Shown: in pieces, positions 5,820 to 8,001 of the stretch
Layout of the letters: each line of letters starts with the position of its first letter
How positions within the stretch are numbered: the stretch's first letter is position 1
Assembly: GCA_012521455.1 (NCBI GenBank)
Contig: JAAYMJ010000361.1
Coordinates: 1 to 8,001 of the forward strand
Direction: 5' to 3'
Source of the DNA: Clostridiaceae bacterium
GTDB taxonomy: Bacteria > Bacillota > Clostridia > UMGS1883 > JAAYMJ01
Length of the DNA: 8,001 nt
Program-made: the position numbers and the translations under genes
Notes under the pieces: generated by a model
What the model was told of the DNA's origin: nothing
Database searches by the model: none
Seen by the model: the letters and a program-made list of their open reading frames with translations, nothing else

Positions 5820-5849
5820 TTGACAAATTTAATATTTTATGTGTATAAT
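5820..5849 (+). promoter_or_regulatory. Near-consensus sigma-A promoter of the yabE-like gene
   Basis: TTGACA (5820-5825) and TATAAT (5844-5849) are both perfect consensus hexamers, with an 18-bp spacer. The expected start near 5856 leaves a leader of about 184 nt before the ATG at 6040. It is the best promoter in the window. Confidence 0.85.
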
Positions 5850-5980
5850 CTCAAAAGTGAAATGAAAATTTTTATTTTTTCACCCCTTTATCAGCTTTTT
5901 TATAAATTTTAAAGTATAAAATTATTAAATATTTTTTTCAATTTTATGTATTCATTTTTTAAAAATGTTAATAATTATAT

Positions 5981-6034
5981 AAAGGAGGATAAAATCAAAC
6001 ATTTTTGGGCAAGCATTTGCCTAAAATAAGGAGG
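5981..6034 (+). promoter_or_regulatory. Stem-loop and duplicated Shine-Dalgarno in the yabE leader
   Basis: Two full SD sites occur: AAAGGAGG (5981-5988) and AAGGAGG (6028-6034), the latter 5 nt before the yabE ATG. Between them a 10-bp stem (6003-6012 with 6017-6026, one G-U, loop GCAT) ends 1 nt before the second SD. The first SD is followed after 5 nt by ATC (5994), which opens an 11-codon frame (IKHFWASICLK) whose TAA (6027-6029) overlaps the second SD. ATC is a very poor start codon, so this may be a decayed leader peptide or a ribosome standby site. The rest of the leader (5856-5980) is A/T-rich with no recognised riboswitch. Confidence 0.5.
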
Positions 6035-6039
6035 ATGTT

Positions 6040-7242
6040 ATGAGTATAATAAACGGTGTGAAGGGTTTTTTTATAAAACACAAAAAAATCCTTGCACCAG
6101 TCATTCTTGATGTACTCTTAGTTTTAGCAGCGTTTATAGTCTTTAGCACCAGCGCAAAAACAGTTATAGTAAATGACGACGGCAAAGTCACGGAGTACAC
6201 AACAAGAGAAAGCAAAGTGTCCGGTTTTTTGAAATCGGAAGGAATTATAATATCTGAAGATGACGAAGTCATCCCGGCTGTGGATGAAAAACTTACAAAA
6301 TACACACAAATCACAATAAACCGCGCAATTACGGTGGCAATTGAAGACGGCGGTGAAACTGTATTTGTAAAAACCCCTAAAAAAAGGGTAATTGACGCGC
6401 TGTATAGGGCAAAAATCCCCTTTTTGGCGGAAGACAAAATCACGCCGGGATTGGACACCAGGCTAAATGAAGGGGACAAAATCACAATTAAAAGGGCGGT
6501 TCCCGTTACTTTGATTGCCAACGGCACCACATCCCAGGTTTACTCCGCTGACGAAACGGTACATGAGCTTTTAGTAAACAGGGGGATTATACTATCTGAA
6601 AATGACTACACAACCCCCGCGCCAGATACAAAAATCACAGAAAACATGCAAATTACATTAGTGGATGTGGTCTTTAAATACGTGACACAGGAAGAAGAAA
6701 TTCCCTATAAAACCGTTCAAAAAGCAAACAACAATTTGGAAAAAGGAATCACAAGGATAATCCAGGAAGGAAAAAACGGAAAAAGAACGGTTGATTACAA
6801 AGTCCGCTACGAAAACGGCGCGGAAGTAAGCAGGGAAAAAATAGCAGAAAAAGTAATCGCGAAAGCGCAGGATAAAATTATAGAATACGGGACTGTTTCC
6901 GTTGCCACCACAAGCCGTGGTGAAAGCTTCAGGTACACCAAGGTGCTAGAATGTATAGCCACAGCTTACGACCCAGGTCCTGAGTCCAACGGAAAATACG
7001 CGGGTAAAACCGCCACAGGGAGAAAGCCTGAAAAAGGCGTAATCGCGGTGGACCCGAAAGTTATCCCGCTTGGCAGCAGGGTTTATGTCGAAGCGGCCGA
7101 CGGTTCGTGGGTTTACGGCTATGCGGTTGCCGCCGACACAGGCAGCGCTATAAAAGGCAACAAGGTGGACTTGTGCTTTAACACAAGGCAGGAAGCATTA
7201 AACTTCGGAAGAAGAAAATGCAAGGTATATATTCTCCAATAA
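6040..7242 (+). CDS. yabE: YabE-like cell-wall protein: DUF348 x3, G5 and 3D domains
   Basis: A 400-residue envelope protein with a short cytoplasmic N-terminus and one membrane anchor or uncleaved signal (about residues 17-37). Three DUF348 ubiquitin-like repeats follow (about 40-95, 97-152, 154-210), each with a 'T...TV...L...GI...DDE..P..D..L' pattern ending in an 'ITI'-type strand. Then come a G5 domain (about 211-290, EEEIPYKT start) and a C-terminal 3D domain (about 302-400). The 3D domain shows the three family aspartates: Asp338 (AVDP), Asp366 (AADTG) and Asp377 (KVDLCF). 3D domains resemble the MltA/Sps-type lytic transglycosylase barrel, so cutting of peptidoglycan glycan strands outside the membrane is the likely role; DUF348 and G5 probably bind wall polymers. 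The ATG at 6040 has an ideal SD. rsmA follows, as yabE precedes rnmV-ksgA in B. subtilis, but rnmV is absent here. Domain order is clear; the exact activity is inferred. Confidence 0.9.
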   Translation: MSIINGVKGFFIKHKKILAPVILDVLLVLAAFIVFSTSAKTVIVNDDGKVTEYTTRESKVSGFLKSEGIIISEDDEVIPAVDEKLTKYTQITINRAITVAIEDGGETVFVKTPKKRVIDALYRAKIPFLAEDKITPGLDTRLNEGDKITIKRAVPVTLIANGTTSQVYSADETVHELLVNRGIILSENDYTTPAPDTKITENMQITLVDVVFKYVTQEEEIPYKTVQKANNNLEKGITRIIQEGKNGKRTVDYKVRYENGAEVSREKIAEKVIAKAQDKIIEYGTVSVATTSRGESFRYTKVLECIATAYDPGPESNGKYAGKTATGRKPEKGVIAVDPKVIPLGSRVYVEAADGSWVYGYAVAADTGSAIKGNKVDLCFNTRQEALNFGRRKCKVYILQ

Positions 7243-7244
7243 TG

Positions 7245-7273
7245 TTGACTATAATAAATAAGTGTTGTAAAAT
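7245..7273 (+). promoter_or_regulatory. Sigma-A promoter of rsmA
   Basis: TTGACT (7245-7250), a 17-bp spacer and TAAAAT (7268-7273) begin 2 bp after the yabE stop codon. The expected start near 7280 leaves a leader of ~73 nt. The hexamers and spacing are identical to those of the tsaC promoter on the other strand. Confidence 0.7.
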
Positions 7274-7298
7274 AGACCTGCTTTATGGCAGGTCTATT
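7271..7298 (+). terminator. Hairpin after yabE overlapping the rsmA promoter (weak terminator)
   Basis: AATAGACCTGC (7271-7281) pairs perfectly with GCAGGTCTATT (7288-7298), 11 bp around a 6-nt loop. The following TTAATTTATT is U-rich but broken, so termination would be partial; the hairpin may instead protect the yabE mRNA 3' end. Its left arm begins inside the -10 of the rsmA promoter. An rsmA transcript starting near 7280 would lack most of that arm and would not form the hairpin. Confidence 0.5.
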
Positions 7299-7352
7299 AA
7301 TTTATTCAACAGTTTACAAAATTTTTAAAATTTAAGAAAGTTGGGCAAATAT

Positions 7353-8001
7353 ATGTATGATTTAACTTCCATTGAGTCAATCAGATATCTTTCAAATAAA
7401 TACGGCTTTAATTTTAAAAAAGGATTAGGGCAAAATTTCCTAACGGACAAAGGGGTTTTGTCAAAAATTTTGCAAGAACAAACCACCCCCGGCGTTTTGG
7501 AAATCGGCCCGGGTTTTGGAACGCTGACCGCGGCTTTAGCCACAAAAGCCCAAAAAGTGGTTTCAATTGAAATCGATAAAAACTTAGAAAAAGTGTTAGC
7601 CGAAACTTTGGCGGGATTTTCAAACATAAAAATAGTTTTTGGCGACATTTTAAAAATTGATCTAAAAAAACTTCTTGCAGAAGAATTTAATGGTGATATA
7701 ATAGATGTGGCCGCAAATTTGCCGTATTATATAACAACCCCGGTTATTATGTTACTTTTGGAAATGCGGCTTAATATCAGAAAGATTATCCTTATGATAC
7801 AAAAGGAAGTGGCCCAAAGGATTACCTCAAAGCCCGGGACTAAAGATTACGGGGCTTTGAGTGTTGCCTGCCAGTATTATTCAAACCCGAAAATCGTGAC
7901 CTATGTAAGCCCTGACAAATTTATCCCCCGCCCGAAAGTGGATTCCGTGGTCATATCACTTGAGGTACTAAAAGAGCCAAAGGTTATTGTAAAAGATGAA
8001 A
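7353..8001 (+). CDS. rsmA: 16S rRNA dimethyladenosine transferase RsmA/KsgA (3' truncated)
   Basis: RsmA uses S-adenosylmethionine to dimethylate two adjacent adenosines (A1518 and A1519 in E. coli numbering) in the 3'-end loop of 16S rRNA, a late check in 30S subunit assembly. The 216 residues in the window include GLGQNFLTD near the N-terminus, SAM-binding motif I LEIGPGFGTLT, the acidic IEID at the end of strand 2, catalytic motif IV NLPYYITTP and FIPRPKVDSVV. The frame runs on past the window end; the family is usually about 270-290 residues, so roughly a quarter is missing. The start ATG at 7353 fits family N-termini, but its SD is poor (AAGAAAG about 12 nt upstream), a contrast with yabE. 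It has its own promoter. Confidence 0.97.
   Translation, partial: MYDLTSIESIRYLSNKYGFNFKKGLGQNFLTDKGVLSKILQEQTTPGVLEIGPGFGTLTAALATKAQKVVSIEIDKNLEKVLAETLAGFSNIKIVFGDILKIDLKKLLAEEFNGDIIDVAANLPYYITTPVIMLLLEMRLNIRKIILMIQKEVAQRITSKPGTKDYGALSVACQYYSNPKIVTYVSPDKFIPRPKVDSVVISLEVLKEPKVIVKDE

Noticed and set aside
5856..6039. A riboswitch (ydaO-type c-di-AMP) in the yabE leader
   Set aside because: ydaO elements do precede wall hydrolase genes, but the leader is too A/T-rich and lacks the conserved G-rich joints of that aptamer as I recall them.
6021..6530. A 169-codon open frame on the minus strand
   Set aside because: It is antisense to the yabE-like gene, serine/threonine-rich low-complexity product, no SD or promoter on that strand. 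An antisense RNA, as reported for yabE of Bacillus, is conceivable, but I see no promoter for one.
7325..7648. A 107-codon minus-strand frame
   Set aside because: The opposite strand encodes RsmA with all its SAM-binding motifs in this interval.

Overview
The window looks like chromosomal DNA of an anaerobic, endospore-forming, low-GC Firmicute, most likely a Clostridia relative. The evidence is a SpoVT regulator, a YabE-type 3D-domain cell-wall protein next to rsmA (ksgA) as in Bacillus, strong AGGAGG Shine-Dalgarno (SD) sites, A/T-rich spacers, and intrinsic terminators with U-tracts. I see no transposase, phage gene, CRISPR array, tRNA or rRNA. All genes but one are recognisable core or sporulation functions.

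Layout. (1) 2-655 (+): the 3' part of a penicillin-binding/beta-lactamase-fold serine hydrolase. (2) 795-1340 (+): spoVT, preceded by a sequence matching the sigma-G promoter pattern. (3) 1449-4489 (-): the cluster tsaC, ywlE, rimI, tsaD (in transcription order). Two of its genes make the t6A37 modification of ANN-decoding tRNAs, one is a RimI acetyltransferase and one a protein-arginine-phosphatase-like enzyme. A convincing intrinsic terminator sits between rimI and tsaD. The spoVT and tsaD units converge on a 1341-1433 region with two interleaved hairpins, one suited to each strand. (4) 4490-4687: a divergent control region with two good sigma-A promoters around a perfect 17-bp palindrome. 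(5) 4688-5377 (+): araD, alone and with its own terminator. (6) 5378-6039: a 662-bp gene-free stretch holding the araD terminator, a candidate ~85-nt small RNA with a strong terminator (5678-5766), and a near-consensus promoter with a ~184-nt leader for the next gene. (7) 6040-7242 (+): yabE-like gene (three DUF348 repeats, G5, 3D domain). (8) 7353-8001 (+): rsmA, cut by the window end, with its own promoter just after the yabE stop codon.

Functionally, tsaC makes threonylcarbamoyl-AMP and tsaD (with TsaB/TsaE, not encoded here) transfers it to tRNA. rsmA dimethylates 16S rRNA, so both flanks carry translation-fidelity genes. spoVT and yabE belong to sporulation and envelope remodelling. No wholly novel system is evident in the protein-coding part. 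The least explained sequences are the candidate small RNA at 5678-5766, the yabE leader with its stem-loop and duplicated SD, and the terminator splitting rimI from tsaD. Promoters, hairpins and the small RNA are read by eye and have not been folded or searched.
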